From positions 1 through 41,884 of the forward strand of contig JAUWRA010000002.1 in assembly GCA_030610815.1 (NCBI GenBank): a DNA stretch of 41,884 nucleotides, given 5' to 3'. The notes under the pieces are model-generated. The model saw nothing but the letters and a program-made list of their open reading frames with translations. It searched no databases and had not been told where the DNA came from. Position numbers and translations under genes: made by a program. Shown piece by piece: positions 15,215 to 24,121 of this stretch. This stretch comes from Methanosarcinales archaeon (GTDB taxonomy: Archaea > Halobacteriota > Methanosarcinia > Methanosarcinales > Methanocomedenaceae). Within the stretch, counting starts at the first letter, position 1, and each line of letters opens with the position of its first letter.

Positions 15215-16345
15215 ATGACACATGAAGCAACTCAAATCACTTCCCCACCCAAACCATCTGAGATACTCCTGCATCTCGGACCACAGCATCCGCTGCAGCC
15301 TGGTCCTTTTTTGCTTGATCTGAAGATAGAGGGTGAAACAATAAGGGAAGCCGAACTCAAGATAGGTTATATTCATAAAGGTATGGAAAAGGTGTTTGAA
15401 GACAGGACATATCTCCAGATCCTTCCGCTGACAGACAGGATATGTTATCTTGCCTCTAATTCCAACAACGATGTCTACTGCCGTGGTGTTGAGGAACTGT
15501 TGGGCATAGAACCTACAGACCGTGCCATGTATCTTAGGGTAATAACCAATGAGCTTTGCAGATTACAGAGCCATCTGTTAGGAATAGGTGAATTTACCAC
15601 AGATGTAGGCTTTTTGACCATGTTCATCTATATGGTCAGGGAGCGAGAAGGGGTTGTATCCCTGCTGGAAGCTATTACAGGTTCAAGACTGAACCACAAT
15701 TATGCAAGGTTTGGCGGGGTAGCGAACGACCTGCCGCCAGGCTATAAGGAGATGGCATTAAAAACCCTGGGAGAACTGAAGAAACAGGTCAAATCCCATG
15801 ATGCGATGCTGTCCAGTGATTCGATCTACCTCAGAAGGACTAAAGGTGTAGGAGTATTAACTGCTAAAGAAGCCGGCGAACTTGGAGTGGCAGGACCGCC
15901 TTTAAGGGCCGCAGGCGTGGAGTATGACCTAAGGCGTATGGAACCTTATCTGGTATATGATGATCTTGATTTTAAGGTAATCACCCAGACTGATGGTGAT
16001 GTATTTGCACGGGTCAAAGTAAGATTACTGGAGATGCTTGAGAGTATCTATATTATTGAGCAGTGTCTGGACCAGATGCCTTCAGGTCCGTATAAGCAGG
16101 ATGTAACACCATATATCACGCGCCCCAAATCCGGAGAGGTGTATCCCCGTATTGAAGATCCGAGAGGAGAGATGGGAATGTACATAATTTCTGATGGTTC
16201 CGATAAACCATATCGTTTCAGGATCAGGGGTCCTGCTTTTGCTACGGCACAGGCACTTCCGCCATTATTGGTGGGAACATACGTAGCTGATGTGGCAGCC
16301 ATAGCAGCAAGTATGGATTCATGTACCAGTGAGGTAGATCGGTAG
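15215..16345 (+). CDS. fpoD: F420H2 dehydrogenase subunit FpoD
   Basis: This 376-residue NuoD (49 kDa)/hydrogenase-large-subunit-like protein forms the methanophenazine pocket with FpoB. The N-terminal G-P-Q-H-P-L-Q-P-G replaces the bacterial H-P-S-T-H-G, as in other Fpo proteins. R-L-Q-S-H-L-L-G-I-G, the D-P-R-G-E-M-G segment and the C-terminal D-x-C-T-S-E-V-D-R are conserved. The hydrogenase nickel-binding Cys pairs are absent, as expected for complex I relatives. AGGTGA precedes the ATG. Confidence 0.95.
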   Translation: MTHEATQITSPPKPSEILLHLGPQHPLQPGPFLLDLKIEGETIREAELKIGYIHKGMEKVFEDRTYLQILPLTDRICYLASNSNNDVYCRGVEELLGIEPTDRAMYLRVITNELCRLQSHLLGIGEFTTDVGFLTMFIYMVREREGVVSLLEAITGSRLNHNYARFGGVANDLPPGYKEMALKTLGELKKQVKSHDAMLSSDSIYLRRTKGVGVLTAKEAGELGVAGPPLRAAGVEYDLRRMEPYLVYDDLDFKVITQTDGDVFARVKVRLLEMLESIYIIEQCLDQMPSGPYKQDVTPYITRPKSGEVYPRIEDPRGEMGMYIISDGSDKPYRFRIRGPAFATAQALPPLLVGTYVADVAAIAASMDSCTSEVDR

Positions 16346-16358
16346 GGAGGTGTAATTT

Positions 16359-17420
16359 ATGGGAATTGTAGAAATATATGAAATTATTATGGATACTCTT
16401 GTTTTTATTTTTGCAACCAATCCATTTTCGCCCTGGATCAGGGGTGTTCTTGGCGGGCTTGTGATAGGAGCTGTGTTCGGCGGAGCTCTTGTAATGGTAT
16501 ATCTTGAGCGTAAGTTCCTGGGAGATATGCAATCCAGGATTGGTCCTAATCGGGTAGGCGGTCGATTTGGTGTATTGCAGTTGATAGCAGATGCTATCAA
16601 ACTATTCACTAAAGAAGATATTATACCTGCCAAGGCCGATAAATGGTTATTTATAGGTGCACCGATTGTTGCACTCACGTCAGGTTTTTTGATGGTGGCA
16701 GTAATCCCCTTTGATCTCCTAATAATCAAAGGGAACGAATATGCAGTAGCAGTATCCCGAATGGATATCAGTATCCTGTATATTGAAGCTGTATCCGGGT
16801 TGGCCATCTTTGCTACATTTATGGCAGGATGGGGTTCAAGCAGTAAATATGCAGTGCTTGCTGCGTTCAGGAACGTAGCAAAGATGATCGGTTACGAAAT
16901 TCCAATGGGTATTTCTATTCTTAGTGTGGCAGTAATGGCGTATTCACTGGATATCGTTGAAATAGTGGAAGCCCAGTCAAGTATATGGTTCATTATTGCA
17001 CAGCCGTTGGGTTTTGTAATATTCTTCATAGCCTTGTTGGCTGATGTGGGACGAATACCCTTTGACCAAACTGAAGCAGAAGAAGAACTCGTCGCAGGAT
17101 GGGCTACGGAATACAGCGGGATGAGATGGGGGCTGGCATTCTTTGCTGAATATCTCCATGCAGTTGTGGGCTCCTTCATTGTTACCCTGATATTCCTGGG
17201 TGGATGGAATGGTCTCCCGTTTGTTGGCAATCTATACATTCCAGGAATCTTCTGGGTGATTGCCAAGACAATAATAGTGATGATGCTTTTCATATGGATC
17301 AGAGCTGCCCTGCCAAGATACAGGATCGACCAAGTCATCGATATAGGTTGGAAGGTATTAATTCCACTTGCTTTGCTGAACCTTGTATGGTCAACTATCA
17401 TAGGATTAATGTGGGCCTAG
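16359..17420 (+). CDS. fpoH: F420H2 dehydrogenase subunit FpoH
   Basis: This 353-residue NuoH/ND1-like membrane subunit has about eight hydrophobic helices. Family landmarks present are E-R-K-F-L-G-D-M-Q-S-R-I-G-P-N-R-V-G (about 51-68), the R-I-P-F-D-Q-T-E-A-E-E-E-L-V-A-G loop and a C-terminal R-A-A-L-P-R-Y-R-I-D-Q. It forms the entrance to the methanophenazine site and the first proton path. GGAGGTG precedes the ATG. Confidence 0.95.
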   Translation: MGIVEIYEIIMDTLVFIFATNPFSPWIRGVLGGLVIGAVFGGALVMVYLERKFLGDMQSRIGPNRVGGRFGVLQLIADAIKLFTKEDIIPAKADKWLFIGAPIVALTSGFLMVAVIPFDLLIIKGNEYAVAVSRMDISILYIEAVSGLAIFATFMAGWGSSSKYAVLAAFRNVAKMIGYEIPMGISILSVAVMAYSLDIVEIVEAQSSIWFIIAQPLGFVIFFIALLADVGRIPFDQTEAEEELVAGWATEYSGMRWGLAFFAEYLHAVVGSFIVTLIFLGGWNGLPFVGNLYIPGIFWVIAKTIIVMMLFIWIRAALPRYRIDQVIDIGWKVLIPLALLNLVWSTIIGLMWA

Positions 17421-17432
17421 GAGGGGAAAAAG

Positions 17433-17828
17433 ATGGTATTAAAAAATTTACAAATAACTCTTCGCACTGTATATACAAAATCTGTAACGAGACTATATCC
17501 GGAAGAAATTATGGAACTGCCTGATGCATTCAGGGGGCAGCAACATTTGGATATGGATAAATGTGTAGGATGCGGTATATGTTCCCAGATGTGTCCCAAT
17601 GATGTTATTGAGATAGTTAAAAGCGGAAAATGGTATCCACAATTTGATAACGGGCATTGTATGTTCTGCGGACTATGTGTTGATTTTTGTCCGAATGGGG
17701 CATTGTCTATGACAAAACATTTTGAGATGGCTTGTTGGACCAAGGAAGAAACAATCTACAGCCCTGACCAGCTTGCAGCTCCGAATAAAGCCGAACTTGA
17801 AGGCAGGACAGGGGGGTATACGAAATGA
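17433..17828 (+). CDS. fpoI: F420H2 dehydrogenase subunit FpoI (two [4Fe-4S])
   Basis: This 131-residue NuoI-like ferredoxin subunit carries two clusters, from C44-C47-C50 plus C86 and C76-C79-C82 plus C54. It passes electrons from FpoF to FpoB. The ribosome site is AGGAGGGG. The last four bases overlap fpoJ. Confidence 0.95.
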   Translation: MVLKNLQITLRTVYTKSVTRLYPEEIMELPDAFRGQQHLDMDKCVGCGICSQMCPNDVIEIVKSGKWYPQFDNGHCMFCGLCVDFCPNGALSMTKHFEMACWTKEETIYSPDQLAAPNKAELEGRTGGYTK

Positions 17829-18082
17829 TAGACCTACAGATCATACCATTTGCAATTATATCAATAATCATGATCGGTTCATCCATCATGGTGGTAAAAT
17901 CAAAGGAAGTAGTACACAGTGCTTTCCATTGTGTTATAACTATGATGGCTGCTGCCGGATTTTATGTGTTGCTTAGTGCGCAGTTCATAGCTGTAGTGCA
18001 GATACTGGTGTATGTAGGAGCCATTGGTGTGATGATACTCTTTGCAGTAATGCTTACTACGAGAAACCAGGAGGTGGAGTGA
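17825..18082 (+). CDS. fpoJ1: F420H2 dehydrogenase subunit FpoJ, N-terminal part
   Basis: This 85-residue protein has three predicted helices and matches the N-terminal half of NuoJ/ND6, including the V-G-A-I-G-V-M-I-L-F-A-V-M-L segment of its third helix. The ORF ends right after that helix. The rest of NuoJ is in the following gene. As I recall, FpoJ is also encoded in two pieces in Methanosarcina, so this is an ancestral split rather than a recent frameshift. Confidence 0.88.
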   Translation: MIDLQIIPFAIISIIMIGSSIMVVKSKEVVHSAFHCVITMMAAAGFYVLLSAQFIAVVQILVYVGAIGVMILFAVMLTTRNQEVE

Positions 18083-18084
18083 TT

Positions 18085-18390
18085 ATGGAACAATTACCAA
18101 GTAAAAGTTGGAATATAATTAACCTGGTGACTGCGCTTATGTTGATGGCAGTATTAGTATTTGCGATTGTTAGTGTTGTCGGATTAGGGCCTTTAGTGCC
18201 AAGCACTCTGCCAGAAAGTGTACCTATTGATTATACAGTCTGGGAAGACGGGTCAAGGGATGCAAGTGGGATTGAACATGTAGGAGGACTGTTGTTCACC
18301 AAATATGTAATCCCGTTTGAGGTCCTTGCACTGGTCCTGTTAGCGGCACTCTTAGGGAGTCTTTACATGGCCAAGAAGGAGGATGAGTAA
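18085..18390 (+). CDS. fpoJ2: F420H2 dehydrogenase subunit FpoJ, C-terminal part
   Basis: This is 101 residues from the ATG at 18085; AGGAGG ten bases ahead favours it over a GTG at 18079 that overlaps the fpoJ1 stop. Two hydrophobic helices flank a soluble loop (T-V-W-E-D-G-S-R-D), matching helices 4-5 of NuoJ, with the G-L-L-F-T-K-Y-V-I-P-F-E-V element. It would assemble with fpoJ1 into one subunit of the membrane arm. Confidence 0.85.
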   Translation: MEQLPSKSWNIINLVTALMLMAVLVFAIVSVVGLGPLVPSTLPESVPIDYTVWEDGSRDASGIEHVGGLLFTKYVIPFEVLALVLLAALLGSLYMAKKEDE

Positions 18391-18692
18391 TGTTACCGGT
18401 CAGTTATTATCTAATTGTTGCAGCCATTGTGTTCTGCATTGGTGTTTATGGTGTGATGACATTAAGGTCAGGAATTATGATCATGATGTGTATAGAACTG
18501 ATGCTTAATGCAGCTAACATCAACCTGATAGCCTTTGCATCACATTTCAGCCAGGTGAACGGTCATGTTTTTGTACTGTTCAGCATTGCTTTGGCAGCGG
18601 CTGAAGCAGCTATTGGTTTTGCAATATTAATGAGTATATTCAGGTCTAAGAACAATGTCAATATCGACAATATCAACATCCTGAGGTGGTAA
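18390..18692 (+). CDS. fpoK: F420H2 dehydrogenase subunit FpoK
   Basis: This 100-residue NuoK/ND4L-like protein has three helices. The conserved membrane Glu residues of the family are present in C-I-E-L-M-L-N-A-A-N-I-N and A-A-A-E-A-A-I-G-F-A. The ATG shares a base with the previous stop (TAATG), preceded by AGGAGGATG. Confidence 0.95.
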   Translation: MLPVSYYLIVAAIVFCIGVYGVMTLRSGIMIMMCIELMLNAANINLIAFASHFSQVNGHVFVLFSIALAAAEAAIGFAILMSIFRSKNNVNIDNINILRW

Positions 18693-18695
18693 GAT

Positions 18696-20741
18696 ATGGC
18701 TGTTGATAATATAGTATATTTGATACCGGCACTTCCGGTGTTAGCATTCGTACTTACCCTTGCTTTTGGCAAGAAACTTCCCTCAGGTGGAGGATATATA
18801 CCGATACTGGCAATCGCCATATCCTGTATTATATCTGTAATGGCATTTTTACAGATATATAACACGGGTATACCCATTGAGGTATCTGCTCATTGGTTTT
18901 CAGTATTGAACGTTGGTATTTTGATCGATCCTCTGGCAAGTGTAATGTTGATGATGGTCACTTTTGTGAGTTTGCTCATCCACATCTATGCTATAGGTTA
19001 TATGGCACACGACCCAGGCAAACCCAGATATTTCGCAGAGACCGCATTGTTCACTGCTGCTATGCTGGGTGTGGTGCTGGCAGATAACATCCTCCAGTTC
19101 TTCATTGCTTGGGAACTGGTAGGTCTGTGTTCATATCTGCTGATCGGGTTCTGGTTCAGGAAACCTACAGCTGCAGCCGCAGCTAAGAAGGCTTTCCTCA
19201 CAACCCGTGTAGGTGATGTGCTGTTCTTAGCTGGTATAGTAATATTATATTCCAGTATGAGAGATGTTTTTTTGGAGCGCTTTCCAGCTGGTATACCCGA
19301 CGGGACCTATTTACTTCAATTCAGTACGATCTTCGATAATATATCACATATAGATCCTACTAACCTTACTATTATTACACTGCTCTTCTTTGGCGGTGCG
19401 GTAGGTAAGAGCGGGCAGTTCCCGCTGCATGTATGGTTGCCTGATGCAATGGAAGGTCCCACTACGGTTTCGGCCTTGATCCATGCAGCTACAATGGTAA
19501 CTGCTGGTGTGTATTTAGTTGCCAGGACGTTCCCGATGTTTATTGCATCTCCTGCGGTTGAATTAGCGGGAATTACAATTCCTGCAACACTTACTGTTGT
19601 AGCTTATATAGGCGGTTTTACAGCACTGTTCGCATCTACCATGGGACTGGTAATGAACGATATCAAACGTGTACTTGCCTTTTCTACGATCAGCCAGCTT
19701 GGATATATGATGCTGGCACTTGGAATGGGATCGGTAATAGGTGTTGCTGCAGTAGGTTTTGCCATGTTCCACCTGATCAATCATGCATTCTTCAAAGCAT
19801 GTCTGTTCTTGTGTGCAGGTAGTGTCATTCATTCGACTGGTACAAATGATCTGCGTGAAATGGGTGGTCTGATGAGTAAGATGAAGATCACAGGGATCAC
19901 CATGTTATTTTCTTCACTGGCACTTGCCGGTATTGGTATACCATTTTTGAAAATTATTGGTACGCCTATTGGTACCAGCGGCTTTGTCAGTAAGGATGCG
20001 ATCATTTTGGAAGGTTCATATGTATTTGCTAATGTGACACATGACTGGATCCCATTTGCCTTTGGTGTATTAGCGGCATTATTGACAGCAATATATACAT
20101 TCAGGCTGTGGTTTATGGCATTCACAGGGAAACCCCGCCAGGAAAGACATCCTCATGAGTCGCCAGCAACTATGACAGGAGTTTTATCAATTCTTGCTGT
20201 GTTTGCATTGGTATTTGGAATGCTCACCTTCATTCCGTTCAATATTTTCGTCGGTCATACATATGATCACCATGAGATTGAAGAACTTGCTGGATTAGCT
20301 GGAAATCATGTTATAGGTCATGATGAAATTCTTGATATCGCCCATCATGCTTCCCCAATAATAACCCTATTACCGGTTATCGTTGGTGTAGGTGGACTAC
20401 TGTTAGCATGGGTAATCTATAACAGGCGTTGGATAAGTGTGGCATCGATCGGGAATATGCGAAATCCGTTATTCAAGATTCTTGCCAAGCGGTACTACCA
20501 GCATGAAATATTCATTGAACTGATATCCCTGAAGTTCACTTATGGAGTACTTGCCCTGGCCGGTGAGTTCAGTGACCGTAAGATAGTTGATGGTATCATT
20601 GACGGCATAAGTTCATTTATCATAGGAGGAGCAGAAGTCTTGAAAAAGATTCAAACAGGTGTGGTGCAGAATTATGCCACAGCAACGGTTTTAGGGGTGG
20701 GCTTGATAGCCCTTATCCTTTCATTAAGGTGGGTGATCTAA
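18696..20741 (+). CDS. fpoL: F420H2 dehydrogenase subunit FpoL (antiporter-like)
   Basis: This 681-residue NuoL/ND5-like ion-translocating subunit has about 16 membrane helices including the long C-terminal lateral helix. W-E-L-V-G-L-C-S-Y-L-L-I-G-F-W carries the conserved Glu, and G-K-S-G-Q-F-P-L-H-V-W-L-P-D-A-M-E-G-P-T with N-D-I-K-R-V-L-A-F-S-T-I-S-Q carries the conserved Lys/His proton-path residues. A short His-rich insert (D-H-H-E-I-E, H-D-E-I-L-D-I-A-H-H) sits in the C-terminal third. Confidence 0.95.
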   Translation: MAVDNIVYLIPALPVLAFVLTLAFGKKLPSGGGYIPILAIAISCIISVMAFLQIYNTGIPIEVSAHWFSVLNVGILIDPLASVMLMMVTFVSLLIHIYAIGYMAHDPGKPRYFAETALFTAAMLGVVLADNILQFFIAWELVGLCSYLLIGFWFRKPTAAAAAKKAFLTTRVGDVLFLAGIVILYSSMRDVFLERFPAGIPDGTYLLQFSTIFDNISHIDPTNLTIITLLFFGGAVGKSGQFPLHVWLPDAMEGPTTVSALIHAATMVTAGVYLVARTFPMFIASPAVELAGITIPATLTVVAYIGGFTALFASTMGLVMNDIKRVLAFSTISQLGYMMLALGMGSVIGVAAVGFAMFHLINHAFFKACLFLCAGSVIHSTGTNDLREMGGLMSKMKITGITMLFSSLALAGIGIPFLKIIGTPIGTSGFVSKDAIILEGSYVFANVTHDWIPFAFGVLAALLTAIYTFRLWFMAFTGKPRQERHPHESPATMTGVLSILAVFALVFGMLTFIPFNIFVGHTYDHHEIEELAGLAGNHVIGHDEILDIAHHASPIITLLPVIVGVGGLLLAWVIYNRRWISVASIGNMRNPLFKILAKRYYQHEIFIELISLKFTYGVLALAGEFSDRKIVDGIIDGISSFIIGGAEVLKKIQTGVVQNYATATVLGVGLIALILSLRWVI

Positions 20742-22223
20742 GTGGTGGATTATGTACTTTCGTTAATACTGTTCATCCCACTCATAGGTGCTGCCCTAAC
20801 GCTGTTATTTACCAAGAGCCGTGAATCAGCCAGAATGGTTGCATTTGTCTCATCAGCAATATCATTTGTACTTACAATAATGATATATCTCCAGTTCGAA
20901 CCAGGTATAGCTTTCCTGGGATTCCAGTTCGAGGAAAAAATCGGCTGGATCAGCAGTATGGGAATAAATTACCAACTTGGTGTTGACGGAGTCAGCATGC
21001 CGTTGATTTTATTAAATGCAATACTGTGTCCGTTAACCATTGTTTATGCATGGGGAGAGAGCAAACTGCCCAACCAGTTCTTTGCTTTGATACTGGTGCT
21101 GCAGGCTGGAGTGTTCGGGGTATTCATGTCCCTGGATTTCTTCCTGTTCTACATATTCTGGGAACTGACACTGATACCATTGTACTTCCTGATAAGTATC
21201 TGGGGCGGTCCTAATAAGGACTATGCAGCCATTAAATTCTTTATTTATACTCATGTTGCCAGTCTTGTAATGGTCCTGGGTATATTTGCGCTGTATTTCA
21301 GTACTGGTGTCAATACATTTGAAATACCGGTATTGTTAGAGGCATTTTCTGACATAGTATCTGCTGAGATGAGAGTTGGTATTTTCCTTGCCCTGTTCTT
21401 TGGGTTTTTGGTGAAGATGCCTACTGTTCCATTCCATACCTGGCTGCCAGATGCCCATGTGGAAGCACCCACTGCAGGCAGTGTCCTGCTGGCCGGTGTG
21501 CTGCTTAAGATGGGCGGCTACGGGCTGTTCAGGGTATTGTTACCAATGATGGATAGCCTTGGACCATATCGTTCAAGTATAATCACATTAATGGCGGTGC
21601 TGGCTGTGGTAAGCATATTATATGCTACATTTTTGGCACTGGCACAGAAAGATCTGAAAAAGATGGTCGCTTACAGCAGTGTAGCCCATATGGGTTATGT
21701 GATGCTGGGAGCTGCCGCATTCAACTATATGTCAGTTTCAGGAGCCATGTTCCAGCAATTCAGTCACGGACTGATCACTGCCGTGCTTTTCATGAGCGTA
21801 GGTGTGATACAGCACAGTGTTCATACCAGGATCATACCAGACCTGGGTGGATTGGCTGACCGGATGCCAAAACTGGCCTTCTTGATGATGTGTGGATTCA
21901 TGGCATCACTGGGACTTCCGGCTATGAGTGGTTTTATTGCTGAGTTTATGGTACTAACAGGAAGTTACCTGACTCTACCAGTATATGCACTGTTGGCAAT
22001 GGTTGGTATTGTAGCTACGGCTGGTTATCACCTGTGGGCAATGCAACGTGCCATGTTTGGCAGTTACAACGAGAAACTTGGTGAACCTCATGACCTGGCT
22101 AACTTCGAAATGATACCCATGGCAATACTGGTGTTGTTGATAATATTGTTTGGAGTATATCCGGGATCAGTGATGGAAATGTTTGAACATGCCAGTAAAA
22201 TCATTCCAGGAGTGATGATATGA
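20742..22223 (+). CDS. fpoM: F420H2 dehydrogenase subunit FpoM (antiporter-like)
   Basis: This is 493 residues from a GTG immediately after the fpoL stop, with AAGGTGGGTGAT ahead. It is NuoM/ND4-like with about 14 helices; W-E-L-T-L-I-P-L-Y-F-L-I supplies the key Glu, and P-F-H-T-W-L-P-D-A-H-V-E-A-P-T and K-D-L-K-K-M-V-A-Y-S-S-V-A-H-M-G-Y are intact. It overlaps fpoN by four bases. Confidence 0.95.
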   Translation: MVDYVLSLILFIPLIGAALTLLFTKSRESARMVAFVSSAISFVLTIMIYLQFEPGIAFLGFQFEEKIGWISSMGINYQLGVDGVSMPLILLNAILCPLTIVYAWGESKLPNQFFALILVLQAGVFGVFMSLDFFLFYIFWELTLIPLYFLISIWGGPNKDYAAIKFFIYTHVASLVMVLGIFALYFSTGVNTFEIPVLLEAFSDIVSAEMRVGIFLALFFGFLVKMPTVPFHTWLPDAHVEAPTAGSVLLAGVLLKMGGYGLFRVLLPMMDSLGPYRSSIITLMAVLAVVSILYATFLALAQKDLKKMVAYSSVAHMGYVMLGAAAFNYMSVSGAMFQQFSHGLITAVLFMSVGVIQHSVHTRIIPDLGGLADRMPKLAFLMMCGFMASLGLPAMSGFIAEFMVLTGSYLTLPVYALLAMVGIVATAGYHLWAMQRAMFGSYNEKLGEPHDLANFEMIPMAILVLLIILFGVYPGSVMEMFEHASKIIPGVMI

Positions 22224-23698
22224 ATTATATAGAATTAGCGTCAGAATTCGCTCCGGAATTGATATTGACCATCGGGGCTCTTGCCATTATGATGATCGGT
22301 CTATTTCTGGCAAATTCACAGAAAAAGGTACTGGGATATCTTGCCACAATATTCCTTGCAGTGGCCAGCTTGGTCATTGTGTACAGGGGAATATATGATA
22401 TACAGATGGAAGGCATATTGGCAGATTCCCTGACCATCGACCCCATGAGCCAGTTCTTTAAGCTGACCTTCTTAGTGGTATCCCTGATTGTGGTTATTGC
22501 ATCGATAAAGGAGTATGATGGCCATTCGAATCAAGACGAGTATTATACTCTAATACTACTCGGGACCATCGGAATGATGGTAGTGGCCTCAGCGATAGAT
22601 ATTGTGACTATGTTCATCGGGTTTGAACTGGCCAGTTTATCCACTTATGCACTGGCAGGATTCAATAAGAAGGATCCAAATAGCCTGGAAGCGGCAGTCA
22701 AGTACTTCATCATAGGTGCCCTGTCATCCGCATTGCTGTTGTTCGGTCTTTCATACATATATGGTATGAGCGGTGGCCTTACAAACATCAGTGAACTGGC
22801 TGTTTTCTTTAACAATAATCCCGCGGTCCTCCAGAGTCCAATGGGTATAATAGCTTTAATGCTGATCGTGGCCGGATTCGGATTTAAGATGGCATTAGTA
22901 CCGTTCCATATGTGGGCACCGGATACATATCAAGGTGCACCTACCGTTATATCAGCATTACTGGCAGCAGGGTCCAAGAAGATGGCCTTCGTTGCAGCCT
23001 TCAGGATATTATTGATTGCGATGATAGCCATCAAGATCGATATAGCAATGGTGTTCATGATTCTTGCAATAATTACCATGACCCTTGGGAATGTGGTTGC
23101 CCTTAGCCAAAGGAGTTTAAAGCGTATGCTTGCTTATTCTTCAGTGGCACAGGCAGGATACATTTCCATGGTGTTTGTAGTAATGTCGCCCGAAGCATTG
23201 ACTGGAGGCATACTGTATGTTATGTCTCATGCATTCATGAAGACGGGTGCTTTCATTGCAGTAGCAGCACTGGGATATATGTTGTTGAAGGAGAACAGTA
23301 ATGCAAAGGACGTTGATCATCTGGATAACTTTGCCGGACTAGGTAAAAGGTCTCCATTTTTGGCATTCAGTATTATGATATTCCTGTTTGCCCTGGCTGG
23401 TATTCCATTCACGGCAGGTTTTGTCAGTAAGTTCATACTGTTCTTATCAGTGCTGGAAGGAGGATTTTATCTCCTTGTGATCTTTGCCATATTGAATAGT
23501 GCATTGTCCCTGTATTATTACGCCAGGGTTGTGAAATATATGTATGTACTTCCGCCTTCGTCCGATGAAAAATTGAAAGTACCCGGAACATATGCAGTAG
23601 CTATACTGCTGGCAATTATAGGCGTGCTGGCAATAGGAATTGTTCCTGAACCATTCATCAACTGGGCAGCAAGTGCAGCTAATGTACTGGGACTATAA
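22220..23698 (+). CDS. fpoN: F420H2 dehydrogenase subunit FpoN (antiporter-like)
   Basis: This 492-residue NuoN/ND2-like membrane subunit has about 14 helices. P-F-H-M-W-A-P-D-T-Y-Q-G-A-P-T and S-L-K-R-M-L-A-Y-S-S-V-A-Q-A-G-Y are the family signatures, and G-F-E-L-A-S-L-S-T-Y-A-L carries the membrane Glu. It sits between the other antiporter subunits and FpoK/J in complex I-like enzymes. Confidence 0.95.
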   Translation: MNYIELASEFAPELILTIGALAIMMIGLFLANSQKKVLGYLATIFLAVASLVIVYRGIYDIQMEGILADSLTIDPMSQFFKLTFLVVSLIVVIASIKEYDGHSNQDEYYTLILLGTIGMMVVASAIDIVTMFIGFELASLSTYALAGFNKKDPNSLEAAVKYFIIGALSSALLLFGLSYIYGMSGGLTNISELAVFFNNNPAVLQSPMGIIALMLIVAGFGFKMALVPFHMWAPDTYQGAPTVISALLAAGSKKMAFVAAFRILLIAMIAIKIDIAMVFMILAIITMTLGNVVALSQRSLKRMLAYSSVAQAGYISMVFVVMSPEALTGGILYVMSHAFMKTGAFIAVAALGYMLLKENSNAKDVDHLDNFAGLGKRSPFLAFSIMIFLFALAGIPFTAGFVSKFILFLSVLEGGFYLLVIFAILNSALSLYYYARVVKYMYVLPPSSDEKLKVPGTYAVAILLAIIGVLAIGIVPEPFINWAASAANVLGL

Positions 23699-23713
23699 TA
23701 GGAGGTGAAAAAT

Positions 23714-24067
23714 ATGGCAGATTGTGATCTATGCGGGGTAGGAAGACCTACTCTATGTCCTGTGAAACCAGATGTACCGAGATACAGAAACGCCTACCCT
23801 ACAGGGATGTGGATGGCCATTTGCGAGGAATGCACCAACGCCTCCCACGACGCCAATAAAATCCGTACAAAGGCAAAAGGTTCCAAATGCAACCTTTGTG
23901 GAAGAAAGGGTGATCAACTGTATGCTGTGGAAACAAGAGTTCCTGATTTCAGCGAGCCTTATTATAAGGAAAAAGTAGCGGAGATCTGTGAATCATGCCT
24001 GGAAGCCACCGAGAATGCATACAACAAACGGCAGGCAGAACTGGCATCCCATAAAGGCCACCATTGA
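23714..24067 (+). CDS. fpoO: F420H2 dehydrogenase subunit FpoO (Cys-rich, iron-sulfur)
   Basis: This is 117 residues from the ATG at 23714 with GGAGGTG seven bases ahead; an in-frame GTG at 23705 lies inside that ribosome site. Nine Cys are arranged as C4-C7, C15, C37-C40, C59-C62 and C92-C95, two similar halves of C-x2-C pairs. FpoO is known from the Methanosarcina Fpo complex, where an iron-sulfur cluster was proposed; it has no bacterial complex I counterpart. The tail is His-rich. It is the last gene before the terminator. Confidence 0.9.
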   Translation: MADCDLCGVGRPTLCPVKPDVPRYRNAYPTGMWMAICEECTNASHDANKIRTKAKGSKCNLCGRKGDQLYAVETRVPDFSEPYYKEKVAEICESCLEATENAYNKRQAELASHKGHH

Positions 24068-24071
24068 TTGA

Positions 24072-24121
24072 AAAGGGGTACTTTTAACCCCTGTTCATTC
24101 TTTTTTATCTGTCTTTTTTTT
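24072..24121 (+). terminator. Terminator of the fpo operon
   Basis: GGGGT pairs with ACCCC around an ACTTTTA loop right after fpoO, followed by two T-runs (CTTTTTTA-like near 24101-24107 and eight T near 24113-24120). The convergent gene begins its stop at 24120, so it may serve both directions. Confidence 0.65.
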
